64,000 nt of DNA from an uncultured Bacteroidales bacterium (GCA_902801325.1 CADCHQ010000006.1:124001-188000), one strand, 5' to 3'; shown: positions 43,851 through 53,336, counted from the stretch's first letter. Made by a program: numbers and translations. The notes: generated by a model not told the origin, from the letters alone.

Positions 43851-44342
43851 TTATCCCAACTGGCGGCAGTAGTCCACCATCTTGATTGCCGTGATGGCGC
43901 ATTCGTCGCCCTTGTTTCCGAGCATACCACCCGAACGAGCCTCGGCCTGCTCCATGTCGTTGCAGGTCAGCAATCCGTAGATGACGGGAACACGTCCCTC
44001 TCTGTTCAGGTCGGCCAGACCTTGGGTTGTACCTTGGCAGATGTAATCGAAATGCGGAGTATCGCCTCGCACCACACAACCGATGGCAATAACCGCGTCG
44101 AAGCGGTTGCTGTTCACCATGCGTGATGCGCCAAAGACGAGTTCGAAACTTCCGGGAACGGTGAGTACGGTAATGTCCTCCTCCTTTGCACCATGCTTTT
44201 GCAAAGTCTCATAGGCGCCCTTGAGCAGTCCACCCGTCACCTCTTTGTTCCATTCCGAAACGACGATACCGAATCGCATTCCCTCTGCCGACGGAACACT
44301 TTCCAAATCGTAATCCGAAAGATTATGAAAAGCTGTAGCCAT
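43851..44342 (-). CDS. ribH: 6,7-dimethyl-8-ribityllumazine synthase
   Basis: 163 residues; penultimate step of riboflavin synthesis. F-G-I-V-V-S-E-W-N near 25, V-P-G-S-F-E-L near 63, [13 protein letters not shown] with the catalytic His near 97. No other rib genes here; it follows the TPR membrane protein gene on the same strand, 70 bp away, across a dispersed repeat. Confidence 0.97.
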   Translation of the reverse strand: MATAFHNLSDYDLESVPSAEGMRFGIVVSEWNKEVTGGLLKGAYETLQKHGAKEEDITVLTVPGSFELVFGASRMVNSNRFDAVIAIGCVVRGDTPHFDYICQGTTQGLADLNREGRVPVIYGLLTCNDMEQAEARSGGMLGNKGDECAITAIKMVDYCRQLG

Positions 44343-44352
44343 TATTTAGCAG

Positions 44353-44430
44353 CCTTGAAATGATATTTCGAGCCTGCTCACGCTCGGAACTGAACGCAAG
44401 CGTTTATTTCTCTCACTTAATCGCAGCCTT
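44353..44430. repeat. Dispersed repeat spanning the 3' end of the TPR membrane protein gene
   Basis: Its reverse complement shares AAGGCTGCGATT, GAGAGAA and a 22-base block containing CCGAGCGTGAGCAGGCTCGA with 61617-61684. The first part codes for the last residues (A-A-I-K) and stop of the gene. Confidence 0.7.
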
Positions 44431-45084
44431 TGCGCGCTCGATGTACTTGTCAATCTCCTGCCCCTGCTGGCTGGCACGATAGCTGGCCTTCACCTCCTCG
44501 TAGAGTTTCAGGGCCTCGTCGGTCTTACCATCAGCTTCCAGAAGTTCAGCGGCCTGTACCAGATAAATGGGTGAAAGCACGTTGTTGTCAGCCTTCTTAG
44601 CGGCCTTCTTCAGTGTCTCCACAGCCTTATCGTTCTGACCAAGCTGAGCATATACGTTACCCAGAGCACCGAGGGCTGCAGGGCTAATCATTGCGTCCTT
44701 CTTCGTATCAAAGTCCTTCAGGTACTTCTCGGCGTCCTCATACTTGCCAGTCTGAGCAGAAGCCAGACCTGCATACAACTTAGCCAAGTTACCCGACTTG
44801 GTGCGACCATACTTCTTCACTACCTCTGCGAAACCCAGCACCTGCTGACCGTCACCTGCAAGGGCCTTCTCGAACTGACCCTGCTGGAACAACTGCTCGC
44901 AGGGGAACATAGCCTCAGCTGCTTTCTGGTTGCGACGCTCCAGGAAGTTGTTAATCAGGATAGCAGCAATGATTGCAACAATCACCACTGCCACGCAGAT
45001 AGCAATTTTCTTTAAGTTTTTCTGTACGAAAGATTCTTCTTCAACGACGGGCTGAGCCACGCCATTCTTGTTGTTTTTTGCCAT
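44413..45084 (-). CDS. YfgM-like TPR protein, single membrane anchor
   Basis: 223 residues. Cytoplasmic head (1-25), one helix (about 26-47, IAICVAVVIVAIIAAILI), then TPR-like repeats facing the periplasm. This layout is that of YfgM, a partner of the SecYEG translocon and periplasmic chaperones. In Bacteroidales it is commonly found beside ribH and recF. It has the conserved-spacer promoter at 45126-45157 and is divergent from recF. Confidence 0.87.
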   Translation of the reverse strand: MAKNNKNGVAQPVVEEESFVQKNLKKIAICVAVVIVAIIAAILINNFLERRNQKAAEAMFPCEQLFQQGQFEKALAGDGQQVLGFAEVVKKYGRTKSGNLAKLYAGLASAQTGKYEDAEKYLKDFDTKKDAMISPAALGALGNVYAQLGQNDKAVETLKKAAKKADNNVLSPIYLVQAAELLEADGKTDEALKLYEEVKASYRASQQGQEIDKYIERAKAAIK

Positions 45085-45125
45085 TTTTATTTAGTTTTAT
45101 TATTTACAAATTCACAATTCGCGTG

Positions 45126-45157
45126 CAAAGATAGTGAAAATCGAGCGCAATACCAAA
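45126..45157 (-). promoter_or_regulatory. Conserved-spacer promoter upstream of the YfgM-like gene
   Basis: Minus-strand TTTG, 20-bp spacer, TATCTTTG. The spacer agrees with that of pfp at 19 of 20 positions and similarity continues about 30 bp further upstream. Confidence 0.7.
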
Positions 45158-45349
45158 TAAAGGATAGAAAATTATGGAAACATAAAGTGAAAACAAAGGA
45201 AGAGCAAGTCAATACATCTTATCTAAAAGGCCCGTTTGAGACTCAAAACGACAAAAATAATTGTGAATTGTGCGCTCGGCATCTTTGAAAATAGTGACGC
45301 TTACGTAATAATTATATGGAGTAAGAATTGTGAATTGTGAATTATTTCG

Positions 45350-45357
45350 TACCTTTG
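45350..45357 (+). promoter_or_regulatory. -7 box for recF
   Basis: TACCTTTG, 8 bp before the ATG at 45366. It falls inside the longer open frame (to 45330) and so fixes the start. Confidence 0.65.
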
Positions 45358-45365
45358 TACCTATT

Positions 45366-46475
45366 ATGATACTCACCCGCCTTTCCATACTCAACTATAA
45401 GAACATCGAGCAGGCCGACCTCGAACTGTCGCCAGGCATCAATTGTCTGATTGGGCAGAACGGCGAGGGGAAGACCAACCTGCTGGACGCCATCTACTTT
45501 CTGTCGATGTGCAAGAGCGCGACCACAAGTGTCGACTCGTCATGCGTACGTCATGGAAGCGAGTTCATGATGATTCAGGGCCAGTATGAAAGGGAGGACG
45601 GAAGTCCTGAGGAGATTTACTGCGGACTGAAAATCGGACAGAAGAAGGTCATGCGCCGAGGCAAGAAGGCCTACAAGCGACTGGCCGAACACATTGGTCT
45701 CATCCCCGTTGTCGTCGTCAGTCCTTCGGATGGCGAACTCATCAGTGGAGGCAGCGAGGAAAGACGCCGTTTCCTCGACATCGTCATATCGCAATGCGAA
45801 CCGGCTTACATCGACTCGCTCCTGCGCTACAACAAAGCCTTGCAACAGCGCAATGCCCTGCTGAAGATGGAGGACGCCGAACCCGATCCCGAACTCCTCT
45901 CCCTATGGGAGGAGGCTATGGCGCGCGAGGGCGAGTTCATCTATCAACGCCGAGCTCACTACGTCGAGCAGCTCATCCCCACCTTCCAGCGCTACTACTC
46001 CACCATCTCGAACGGTGCTGAGGAGGTTGGACTGCGATACGTTAGCCATTGCCAACAAGGGCCACTCCTCGAGGTGATACAGCGCGACAGGCACAAGGAT
46101 CGTGCCGTTGGTTACTCGCTTCACGGCATTCACAAGGACGAACTGGAAATGACACTTGGTGGTTATCCCATCAAGCGCGAAGGAAGTCAGGGGCAAAACA
46201 AATCGTACTTGATAGCGCTCAAACTGAGTCAGTTCGACTTTCTCCGTCGCACGGGCAGTCGCACCACCCCCATCCTTCTGCTTGACGACATTTTCGACAA
46301 ACTCGATGCCACACGCGTGGAGCAGATTATGCGACTCGTCTCAGGCGAGGACTTCGGACAGATATTCATCACGGACACCAACCGCGACCACCTCGACCAG
46401 ATTCTAAGCCTCGTCTCTGGTCAGTATCGCCTCTTCCACGTCCATGCCGGAACTTTCAACGAGAAACAACCCTAA
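45366..46475 (+). CDS. recF: DNA replication and repair protein RecF
   Basis: 369 residues; SMC-like ATPase that loads RecA at gaps. Walker A G-Q-N-G-E-G-K-T near 33, signature S-Q-G-Q-N-K-S near 275, Walker B L-L-L-D-D-I-F-D-K-L-D near 305. Start at the ATG at 45366 as argued from the promoter. The next gene begins 12 bp after the stop. Confidence 0.97.
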   Translation: MILTRLSILNYKNIEQADLELSPGINCLIGQNGEGKTNLLDAIYFLSMCKSATTSVDSSCVRHGSEFMMIQGQYEREDGSPEEIYCGLKIGQKKVMRRGKKAYKRLAEHIGLIPVVVVSPSDGELISGGSEERRRFLDIVISQCEPAYIDSLLRYNKALQQRNALLKMEDAEPDPELLSLWEEAMAREGEFIYQRRAHYVEQLIPTFQRYYSTISNGAEEVGLRYVSHCQQGPLLEVIQRDRHKDRAVGYSLHGIHKDELEMTLGGYPIKREGSQGQNKSYLIALKLSQFDFLRRTGSRTTPILLLDDIFDKLDATRVEQIMRLVSGEDFGQIFITDTNRDHLDQILSLVSGQYRLFHVHAGTFNEKQP

Positions 46476-46487
46476 TCCCAAAGACCG

Positions 46488-46778
46488 ATGAGAAGGAGAA
46501 AAGCCTTGCCATTGGGCGAAATCATTCGCCACTACCTGCGCCAAGAGGGACTGGAAACCCCACTCAACGAGGTTCGAGCCATCAATGCCTGGCCCGAAGT
46601 AGCCGGTCCGCTCGTTGCCCGTCTCACAGGCGACGTCTCTTTCCGTCAAGGCACGCTATACGTGAAAATTACTCGTCCCGCTCTTCGTCAGGACCTTATG
46701 ATGGAGCGCACCTTCCTCATCAGCAAAGTCAATGCCGCCGTTGGCGCGCAGGTTGTGCAGAATATTGTGTTCTATTGA
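46488..46778 (+). CDS. DciA-like DUF721 protein
   Basis: 96 residues. The DUF721/DciA family loads or supports the replicative helicase in many bacteria. N-A-W-P-E-V-A-G-P near 30 and G-T-L-Y-V-K-I-T near 58 are family marks. The position directly behind recF is common and fits co-transcription. Helicase interaction is inference. Confidence 0.9.
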   Translation: MRRRKALPLGEIIRHYLRQEGLETPLNEVRAINAWPEVAGPLVARLTGDVSFRQGTLYVKITRPALRQDLMMERTFLISKVNAAVGAQVVQNIVFY

Positions 46779-46788
46779 ACGCAAATGA

Positions 46789-47940
46789 TTAGTTCCCCGA
46801 ACCACCGAATAACTCGTCGAGCAAGGTATAGAACGCGGGGCTCTCGCCGACGATGCTCTTCACAATCTTGCCGTCAGGACCGATAAGAATCTTGGTGGGG
46901 AAAGCCGTCACGCCGTAGTCGGCCAGAAGGGTGGACTTTTCCGGACAGTAGACGTGTAACCAGGGCAGTTCGTGCTTCTTCACAGCAGCTTTCCATTTCT
47001 CCTCTGTATCGTTGCAATCCACGCCCACGATCTCGAACTTGCCGGGATACTTGGCGTAATATTCCTTCATCTGAGGAAATCCCTTGATGCACCACACGCA
47101 CCATGAACCCCAAAAGTCCAGCACCACATACTTCCCACGCAGCGACGAGAGCGCGAGCGGCTGTCCATTGATGTCGTTGAGCGTGAACTCGGGAGCGTCC
47201 AGTCCGCTGGCCATCTTCTTCTCAGCCTCCTTTTCTTCGGCCTCAGCCTTCGCACGTGCCTCTCTTTCTGCCACCCAACTCTCGTAGAGCGTTTTCATGC
47301 GTCCCTCACGAACCGACGCATCGAAGCAAGCAAATGCCTCCTTCAATTTGTCGAGCCCATCGATGTTTTTCAGCAGGAACATGGCTGCCTCCTGTTTGGG
47401 GTGAGCCTTGATGTAGTCCGTCAGCGACTGCTGGTAACGTTCAAAACTGGGGTGATAGACTTCTTTGTAGAACTTCGAACGTTCCTCTTTGCTCACATTA
47501 TCGTCCGCCACTAGCTCGCGGTATTTGGCGGCATTGTCCTGCGATTCCTTGACGGCATTCTCACCAAAGAGGTCTACCTGATGATAGTCGGCATAGAAGC
47601 CCGTCCCATCCACGTCGTAACGCGTGCGGTCGGCCGCCCAAAGGCGCATCTCCTCACCTCCCACCAGGGGAACGTTAAAGAAATGCGGGGCGGTCATGTC
47701 GCCACGCAACAGTCTGGGCTGGAGCAGCAGAGCCGTACAGGGCGTGTCTACCACGAGTTCGAACTTAAACTTGCCGTCCTTGCCCACGAAGGTCTGATCC
47801 TCATGGCCAGAGCGGTAAACCACCAACGAGTCGCCAAAGTCCTTGACGTCGATTTTTACCTTCAGTTTACCATCGTTCTTTGCAGCCCATCCGCACATGG
47901 CGACGGCTGCGAGCAAAGCACTCAAAAACAATCTTTTCAT
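46789..47940 (-). CDS. Exported TlpA/ResA-like thioredoxin with DUF4369-like N-terminus
   Basis: 383 residues, signal peptide KRLFLSALLAAVAMCGWA. An N-terminal beta-rich region as in DUF4369 (25-130), a helical middle including A-E-A-E-E-K-E-A-E-K-K (about 230-245), then a thioredoxin domain with C281-V-W-C284. Unlike lipoprotein relatives, the Cys near the signal end is not in a clear lipobox. Probably a periplasmic thiol reductase. A second relative lies at 54465. Confidence 0.87.
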   Translation of the reverse strand: MKRLFLSALLAAVAMCGWAAKNDGKLKVKIDVKDFGDSLVVYRSGHEDQTFVGKDGKFKFELVVDTPCTALLLQPRLLRGDMTAPHFFNVPLVGGEEMRLWAADRTRYDVDGTGFYADYHQVDLFGENAVKESQDNAAKYRELVADDNVSKEERSKFYKEVYHPSFERYQQSLTDYIKAHPKQEAAMFLLKNIDGLDKLKEAFACFDASVREGRMKTLYESWVAEREARAKAEAEEKEAEKKMASGLDAPEFTLNDINGQPLALSSLRGKYVVLDFWGSWCVWCIKGFPQMKEYYAKYPGKFEIVGVDCNDTEEKWKAAVKKHELPWLHVYCPEKSTLLADYGVTAFPTKILIGPDGKIVKSIVGESPAFYTLLDELFGGSGN

Positions 47941-47960
47941 GCTACTATTGAATATCGAGG

Positions 47961-47968
47961 CAAAGTTA
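47961..47968 (-). promoter_or_regulatory. -7 box for the TlpA-like gene
   Basis: Minus-strand TAACTTTG, 20 bp before the ATG. Confidence 0.55.
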
Positions 47969-48040
47969 CGAATACGTTTTGACTATGACAAGCATTTCGG
48001 TGAAAGAAAAAAGAAAGGGACAAAAAATATATTCATTGAT

Positions 48041-48106
48041 AATCGAACCTGTGTTCAATGGCACTTAAACCTATGTTCGATGACTCTCGAACTTATGTCT
48101 TCTGGC
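48041..48106. repeat. Three-unit array with 22-bp period
   Basis: Units at 48041, 48063 and 48085, each containing (T/C)GAAC-T-TGTTC type sequence. Followed at 48107 by a GCTTGCGTAG repeat. Lies downstream of the formyl-THF cyclo-ligase gene. Confidence 0.75.
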
Positions 48107-48162
48107 AATCGTAATCGGACGCAAAGCAATGCTTGCGTAGAGAAACGGAGCAAGACCTATGT

Positions 48163-48702
48163 TCAAATTATCACCTCGCGGACAGGGATGTCGTGTGGCT
48201 CGGAAGGAATGGCGTCGAGGAGTTGAAATGGGAAGCAGATGCCCAAGGTGTGGGCATGTGGAAGGCGAGGGAGGAGACGGTCGTAATAGCCACGACCTCG
48301 TCCCAAGCGATGACCCTCACAATCGAAAGCCATACCGGGAATAAGGGCTAGATCAATCTGGTGGTATTGAGCCAATGGGAAGTCCTCGCCAACGGGTTCG
48401 AGGATGTGGAAAGCGCCTTCGCGAAGGCTATCTTTGCCTTTAAAGTATTTAAGCACCAAATCATCGCCAACTACCACTGGCAGAAGGAGTTGTTTCCCTT
48501 GCAGAAGTCCTTCATCGAGCAAGGACTGCAGGTCTGGTTCGTCGGACAAAGCATGATAAAGCAACACGGTGCGAGCCTCTCGCCAGCAGGCCATCTGCCC
48601 CACCCTCCGACATATTTCGGAGGACCACATGGGGAAGTGCGCTTGGTACGACTTTTTCAGTCCTCTTATCTCTTTCCTAAGAGCAGTCTTTACATTTACC
48701 AT
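48163..48702 (-). CDS. 5-formyltetrahydrofolate cyclo-ligase
   Basis: 179 residues; converts 5-formyl-THF to 5,10-methenyl-THF using ATP. N-terminal helix with L-R-K-E-I-R, then D-E-P-D near 55, and the ATP/Mg region L-I-P-G-M-A-F-D near 125 and G-R-L-G-R-G-x-G-Y-Y-D (here L-G-R-G-R-G-Y-Y-D). Lies 38 bp after metH on the same strand, which makes sense for folate one-carbon supply. Confidence 0.95.
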   Translation of the reverse strand: MVNVKTALRKEIRGLKKSYQAHFPMWSSEICRRVGQMACWREARTVLLYHALSDEPDLQSLLDEGLLQGKQLLLPVVVGDDLVLKYFKGKDSLREGAFHILEPVGEDFPLAQYHQIDLALIPGMAFDCEGHRLGRGRGYYDRLLPRLPHAHTLGICFPFQLLDAIPSEPHDIPVREVII

Positions 48703-48740
48703 CTATTAAAAGTACAAATTACAAGAGAGGGACCGTTCCT

Positions 48741-51461
48741 TTAGAACATCTTCGGCTTCCTTCTCCGTGCTTCGTCGAAACTGAGTAAATCAGCAGGTTG
48801 CTCTAAGCTTTGCCGCCGCAGGTGTTCCTGTTCTGCCTTGAGGGAACTCAACGCCTCGTCGCGCGTATCGGGGGCAAGGAAACGAGCCGCCTGTGGTGCA
48901 TTCTGACTGGCGTCCTTTACCCAAATGACAGGGCCTTCGTAAACGGGAGCTATCTTCAATGCTGTGTGGAGCGGACTGGTGGTGGCGCCGCCTATCATGA
49001 CAGGAATGGAAATGCCTGCCTCGCGCAGTTGACTGACGACGCGTATCATCTCCTCGAGTGAGGGGGTGATAAGGCCGGAAAGACCAATGACGTCGGGGTG
49101 TACCTCAAGTGCCTTACGCACAATGTCTTCGGCAGGGACCATGACACCCATGTCGATGATTTCGTATCCGTTGCAAGCCATTACAACGCTGACGATATTC
49201 TTGCCGATGTCGTGGACATCGCCCTTCACCGTGGCCAGAAGTACGCGTCCTGCGGACCTTACTCCCTCTCCTTGGGAGAGGGCTGGGGTGAGGTAGTTCA
49301 CCGCCTGCTTCATGGTTCGAGCCGTCTTGACGACCTGCGGGAGGAACATCTTACCCTCGCCGAAGAGTTGACCTACGAGGTTCATGCCCTGCATGAGTGG
49401 TCCTTCGATGATGCTTACGGCATCGGGATAGGTCTGCAAAGCCTCGGCCAAGTCTGCCTCCAGATTGTCGCTATTGCCACGACGCAAGGCTTCGATTAAG
49501 CGTTGCTCTAACGAGAGCGCCTGTTCTAAGTTATCTGATTTATCGGAGTTATCCGAGTTTTCGGATTTATCTGAGATTTCTGAATAATCTGAGGCAAAGG
49601 CGATTAAGCGCTCACTTGCTTCGGTAGACGGACGGAGGATGACGTCCTCGAGTATCTGGAGGAGGTCCAGTGGGATGTCGCTGTACATCACCTTGGAGGC
49701 AGGATTCATGATGGCCATATCCATCCCATGCTGGCGGGCATGATAGAGGAATACTGCATGCATGGCTTCACGCAGGAAGTTGTTGCCTCGGAAGGCGAAG
49801 GAAAGGTTGCTGATGCCCCCACTGATGTGTACGAGAGGCATGTGCTCACGAATCCAGTCGATGGTGCGAATGAAGTCGAGGGCGTAAGTATCGTGTTCGG
49901 GAATGCCCGTGCAGATGGCCAGGACATTGGGGTCGAAGATGATGTCGGAAGCGGGGAAACCTGCCTGTTCGGTCAGCAGTCGGTAGGAGCGCTCACAGAC
50001 GGCAATGCGCCGTTCATAGGTCGTGGCCTGTCCCTCCTCATCGAAGAGCATCACCACCACGGCAGCACCCAAGCGTCGCAACTCGCGAGCATGGGCGAGG
50101 AGCACCTCCTCGCCTTCCTTCAACGATATACTGTTGACGATGGACTTGCCCTGCAGACATTTTAGTGCCGCACGTATGACCTCCCAGTTGCTGGAGTCTA
50201 TCATCACGGGGATGCGGGCGATTTCGGGGTCGCTGGTGAGCAGGTTGAGGAAGGTGGTCATCTCGTGACGGGCATCGAGCAGTCCGTCGTCCATATTGAT
50301 GTCGAGGACCATAGCGCCAGCCTCCACCTGTTGACGGGCTATGGAGAGCGCCTCGTCGTATTTCTTCTCATTGATGAGTCGGAGGAACTTGCGACTTCCC
50401 GCCACATTGCATCGCTCGCCCACATTGATGAAACCAACCTCGGGAGTGAGGGTAAGAGGTTCGAGACCAGAGAGGCGAAGAAGAGTGTTCGGAGTTTTCT
50501 GAGTATTCGGAAGAGGATGAGTAATCTGACTATTTTGAGTAATCAGATGGGAGATGGCCCGTATATGGTTTGGTGTTGTCCCGCAACAGCCTCCGATGAT
50601 GTTCACCAGACCTTCGTCGACGAAATGGCGGACCTCCTCGAGCATTAGTTCGGGTGTCTGGTCATACTCGCCAAAGACGTTGGGCAAGCCGGCATTGGGG
50701 TAAGCACTGATGTAGTAAGGTGACAGGCGAGCCAGCGTGCGAAGGTTGGGCAACATGTCGCGAGCACCAAACGAACAGTTAAAGCCGACGCTGAGGACAG
50801 GGGCATGGGAGACGGAGATGAGGAAGGCCTCGATGGTCTGTCCCGTAAGCAAGCGACCAGACTTGTCGCTAATGGTCACGCTGAGCATCAGGGGAACACT
50901 ACGCCCAACCCTTTTCATCGCCTCCTCGGCCGCATATATACCAGCTTTAGCGTTCAGCGTGTCGAAGATGGTCTCCATCAGCAAGGCGTCTACCCCACCC
51001 TCTATAAGTGCTTCCATCTGCTCGATATAGGCATCGGAAAGTTCGTCGAAGGTGATGGCTCGCAATCCTGGGTTCTCGACATCGGGACTAAGCGAACAGC
51101 TCTTGCTAGTAGGGCCAACACTACCCAGTACGAAGCGAGGTTTGTCAACCGTTGAGTATTTGCCGGCGGCCTCCCGTGCTATGCGTACAGCAGCAAGGTT
51201 GATGTCGCGTACTAAGTGTTCGCTGTGATAATCGGAAAGAGATATGCGTTGGGCGTTGAAGGTGCAGGTGGTGATGAGGTCAGCCCCAGCCTCGAGGTAT
51301 TGTTCGTGAATGTCGCGGATGATGTCGGGCTCGGTCAGGCAGAGCAAGTCGCCCAGTCCCTTTCCCTTCGGGATCATTGTTCCCATCGCACCATCGAGGC
51401 ACAACAATTTAGGCTTCGCTAACTGCTTCGCCAGTTCTGTTTCCAATCTTTTACCTCCCAT
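48741..51461 (-). CDS. metH: Cobalamin-dependent methionine synthase without reactivation domain
   Basis: 906 residues; transfers methyl from methyl-THF to homocysteine. The homocysteine domain (1-300) has its zinc Cys in T-T-C-T-F and G-G-C-C-G; the pterin domain (about 330-600) has [10 protein letters not shown]; the cap is followed by the B12 site D-V-H-D-I-G near 748. It ends shortly after the B12 domain, so the C-terminal AdoMet reactivation domain of the 1200-residue E. coli enzyme is absent. The linkers at about 304-327, 624-644 and 723-734 are low-complexity or palindrome-derived. ATG at 51461 is preferred over TTG at 51470. Confidence 0.96.
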   Translation of the reverse strand: MGGKRLETELAKQLAKPKLLCLDGAMGTMIPKGKGLGDLLCLTEPDIIRDIHEQYLEAGADLITTCTFNAQRISLSDYHSEHLVRDINLAAVRIAREAAGKYSTVDKPRFVLGSVGPTSKSCSLSPDVENPGLRAITFDELSDAYIEQMEALIEGGVDALLMETIFDTLNAKAGIYAAEEAMKRVGRSVPLMLSVTISDKSGRLLTGQTIEAFLISVSHAPVLSVGFNCSFGARDMLPNLRTLARLSPYYISAYPNAGLPNVFGEYDQTPELMLEEVRHFVDEGLVNIIGGCCGTTPNHIRAISHLITQNSQITHPLPNTQKTPNTLLRLSGLEPLTLTPEVGFINVGERCNVAGSRKFLRLINEKKYDEALSIARQQVEAGAMVLDINMDDGLLDARHEMTTFLNLLTSDPEIARIPVMIDSSNWEVIRAALKCLQGKSIVNSISLKEGEEVLLAHARELRRLGAAVVVMLFDEEGQATTYERRIAVCERSYRLLTEQAGFPASDIIFDPNVLAICTGIPEHDTYALDFIRTIDWIREHMPLVHISGGISNLSFAFRGNNFLREAMHAVFLYHARQHGMDMAIMNPASKVMYSDIPLDLLQILEDVILRPSTEASERLIAFASDYSEISDKSENSDNSDKSDNLEQALSLEQRLIEALRRGNSDNLEADLAEALQTYPDAVSIIEGPLMQGMNLVGQLFGEGKMFLPQVVKTARTMKQAVNYLTPALSQGEGVRSAGRVLLATVKGDVHDIGKNIVSVVMACNGYEIIDMGVMVPAEDIVRKALEVHPDVIGLSGLITPSLEEMIRVVSQLREAGISIPVMIGGATTSPLHTALKIAPVYEGPVIWVKDASQNAPQAARFLAPDTRDEALSSLKAEQEHLRRQSLEQPADLLSFDEARRRKPKMF
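49261..49294. repeat. CT/AG-rich palindromic element inside metH
   Basis: Codes for [11 protein letters not shown] at the cap-to-B12 linker; 31 of 34 bases match the intergenic copy at 21757-21790. Confidence 0.75.
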
Positions 51462-51476
51462 ACCTCTCAAAATAAT

Positions 51477-51953
51477 CTAATAGTTTTTCTTAAAACTTCT
51501 GGAAATTTCCCTACGGTCTTCTTTCTCCTTCAGCGTCTCGCGTTTGTCGTATTCCTTCTTACCACGAGCGATGGAGATGTCCAACTTGGCGCGACCGTTC
51601 TCGTCGATATATAATAAGGTAGGCACGAGGGTGAAACCAGGCGCCTTGAGGGATGACGAAATCTTGCGAATCTCACGCCGATTGAGCAGGAGTTTGCGAT
51701 CGCGACGCTCTACGTGATTGTTGTATGACCCGTGTTCGTAGTGGGCAACGTACATGTTCTTCACCCACACCTCGCCTTGAATGATAACACAATACGTATC
51801 GACGAGGCTTGCCTTGCCAGCACGGATGCTCTTGATCTCCGTACCCGTCAGGACAATGCCCGCCGTATAATCGTCCAACAAGAGGTAGTCGAACGACGCC
51901 CGCTTGTTCTTTATATTAACTTTACTTACAAATGCTTTCTTCTTCTCCGCCAT
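51477..51953 (-). CDS. smpB: SsrA-binding protein
   Basis: 158 residues; partner of tmRNA in ribosome rescue. [11 protein letters not shown] near 35, H-E-H-G-S-Y, and the basic tail ending F-K-K-N-Y. The start is the ATG at 51953, not the TTG at 51962. Its stop is 15 bp before the metH start; both follow the DMP19-like gene on the same strand. Confidence 0.97.
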   Translation of the reverse strand: MAEKKKAFVSKVNIKNKRASFDYLLLDDYTAGIVLTGTEIKSIRAGKASLVDTYCVIIQGEVWVKNMYVAHYEHGSYNNHVERRDRKLLLNRREIRKISSSLKAPGFTLVPTLLYIDENGRAKLDISIARGKKEYDKRETLKEKEDRREISRSFKKNY

Positions 51954-51972
51954 AACTATCAACTCTCAACTG

Positions 51973-52476
51973 TCAACTCTCAATTGTGGCAAAGCCACTC
52001 AGGTTTTCATCGATATAATGAGCCACGATGCTAGTCACCTCTGGTTCAATATCGATGAAGGTATCGTCCAATTCGTCGAACTCCTCGTATTGCTCATAGA
52101 GAGCCATGAACTCTTCGTCGGTGCAGTCCTTCGTCAAGGGTTCAGCATACTTCTCATAGAGTCGGCGTGCGTCGTAAATGAGGTTACACATCTCCTTGGC
52201 GCCCCACATGCGCATGGCTTTGGCAAAGGGATTGAGAAAGATGAAGGGACCATACCCGTTGTGGATGAGCTGGATGAAACCGCCCTCCATCACCTCGTTA
52301 CGCACTATCTGATAGGCCAACAGCGTAACCTGGTCGGCCGAAAGTTGCTGCATCGTCTCTGCAGTCAGTTCACCGCCCACGGCCTGCAAAATGCGGTCGC
52401 AGAAGAGCTCCATAAAAGCCTCGTTGCCGCCTTGAGCCGCCTGAACTATATCATTTTCAAGTATCTTAACTTCCAT
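51973..52476 (-). CDS. DMP19/DUF4375-like protein
   Basis: 167 residues, acidic. V-M-E-G-G-F-I-Q-L-I-H-N-G-Y-G near 62 matches the G-G-F-x-Q-x-x-x-N core of the DUF4375 family, which includes the DNA-mimic DMP19 of Neisseria. The strongly acidic tail (D-E-L-D-D-T-F-I-D) fits. DNA mimicry here is not established. Start at the ATG at 52476, next to the -7 box at 52485. First gene of a run with smpB, metH and the cyclo-ligase. Confidence 0.75.
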   Translation of the reverse strand: MEVKILENDIVQAAQGGNEAFMELFCDRILQAVGGELTAETMQQLSADQVTLLAYQIVRNEVMEGGFIQLIHNGYGPFIFLNPFAKAMRMWGAKEMCNLIYDARRLYEKYAEPLTKDCTDEEFMALYEQYEEFDELDDTFIDIEPEVTSIVAHYIDENLSGFATIES

Positions 52477-52484
52477 AGTAGGTG

Positions 52485-52492
52485 CAAAAGTA
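52485..52492 (-). promoter_or_regulatory. -7 box for the DMP19-like/smpB/metH run
   Basis: Minus-strand TACTTTTG, 8 bp before the ATG at 52476; excludes the start at 52497. Confidence 0.6.
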
Positions 52493-52570
52493 CACATAAA
52501 TTACGAATTACGAATTAAGAAACACGAAAATAAAATTAAAAAAATGTTAGGATATATAATATATTTTAGG

Positions 52571-52578
52571 TATTTTTG
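52571..52578 (+). promoter_or_regulatory. -7 box for the Fe-S scaffold-like gene
   Basis: TATTTTTG, 44 bp before the ATG. Confidence 0.5.
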
Positions 52579-52622
52579 CGAAGAAAATATAGTTACTACA
52601 ACTTATTTAACAACTAATTTTT

Positions 52623-53324
52623 ATGGTTTACAGTAAAGAAGTACAGAACATGTGTTGCGTGGCCAAAGGTCCCAACCATGGTCCCGCTCCCATCCCAGAG
52701 GAAGGCAAGTGGGTACAAGCAAAAGAGATTAAGGACATCAGCGGCCTGACACACGGCATTGGTTGGTGTGCTCCTCAGCAGGGTGCTTGCAAGCTGACCC
52801 TGAACGTGAAAGAAGGTATCATCGAGGAAGCTCTCGTTGAGACCATTGGTTGCTCGGGTATGACCCACAGTGCCGCTATGGCTAGCGAAATCCTGCCCGG
52901 CAAGACACTGCTCGAAGCCCTGAACACCGACCTCGTATGCGACGCCATCAACACCGCTATGCGTGAGTTATTCCTGCAGATTGTCTACGGCCGCACACAG
53001 AGCGCCTTCTCCGAGGGTGGTCTGATGATTGGTGCTGGTCTGGAAGACCTGGGCAAGGGCCTCATCTCACAGACCGGTACACTGTATGGTACTAAGGTTA
53101 AGGGTACTCGCTACCTGCAACTGACCGAGGGTTACATCACCAAGATGTTCCTCGACGAGGACGACCAGGTTTGCGGTTACGAATTCGTTCACATGGGTAA
53201 GTTCATGGATGCCATCAAGAAGGGCGTTCCTGCCGACGAGGCCCTAAAGAGTGTTACAGGCACATACGGTCGCACAAAGCCCGAGGATGGTGCTGTTAAG
53301 TCTATTGATCCACGTAAAGAATAA
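52623..53324 (+). CDS. IscU/NifU-N-like iron-sulfur scaffold protein
   Basis: 233 residues. Core resembles the U-type scaffold: W-C-A-P-Q-Q-G-A-C-K-L near 48 and I-G-C-S-G-M-T-H-S-A near 79, with an extra N-terminal C-C pair (M-C-C-V-A-K) and a longer C-terminal part with D-D-Q-V-C-G-Y-E. It is immediately upstream of the GGGtGRT gene (12 bp). Codon use is rich in GGT, GCT and CTG, unlike neighbours, as for highly expressed genes. Role of this pair is not known to me. Confidence 0.85.
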   Translation: MVYSKEVQNMCCVAKGPNHGPAPIPEEGKWVQAKEIKDISGLTHGIGWCAPQQGACKLTLNVKEGIIEEALVETIGCSGMTHSAAMASEILPGKTLLEALNTDLVCDAINTAMRELFLQIVYGRTQSAFSEGGLMIGAGLEDLGKGLISQTGTLYGTKVKGTRYLQLTEGYITKMFLDEDDQVCGYEFVHMGKFMDAIKKGVPADEALKSVTGTYGRTKPEDGAVKSIDPRKE

Positions 53325-53336
53325 GGAGGAACTGCT

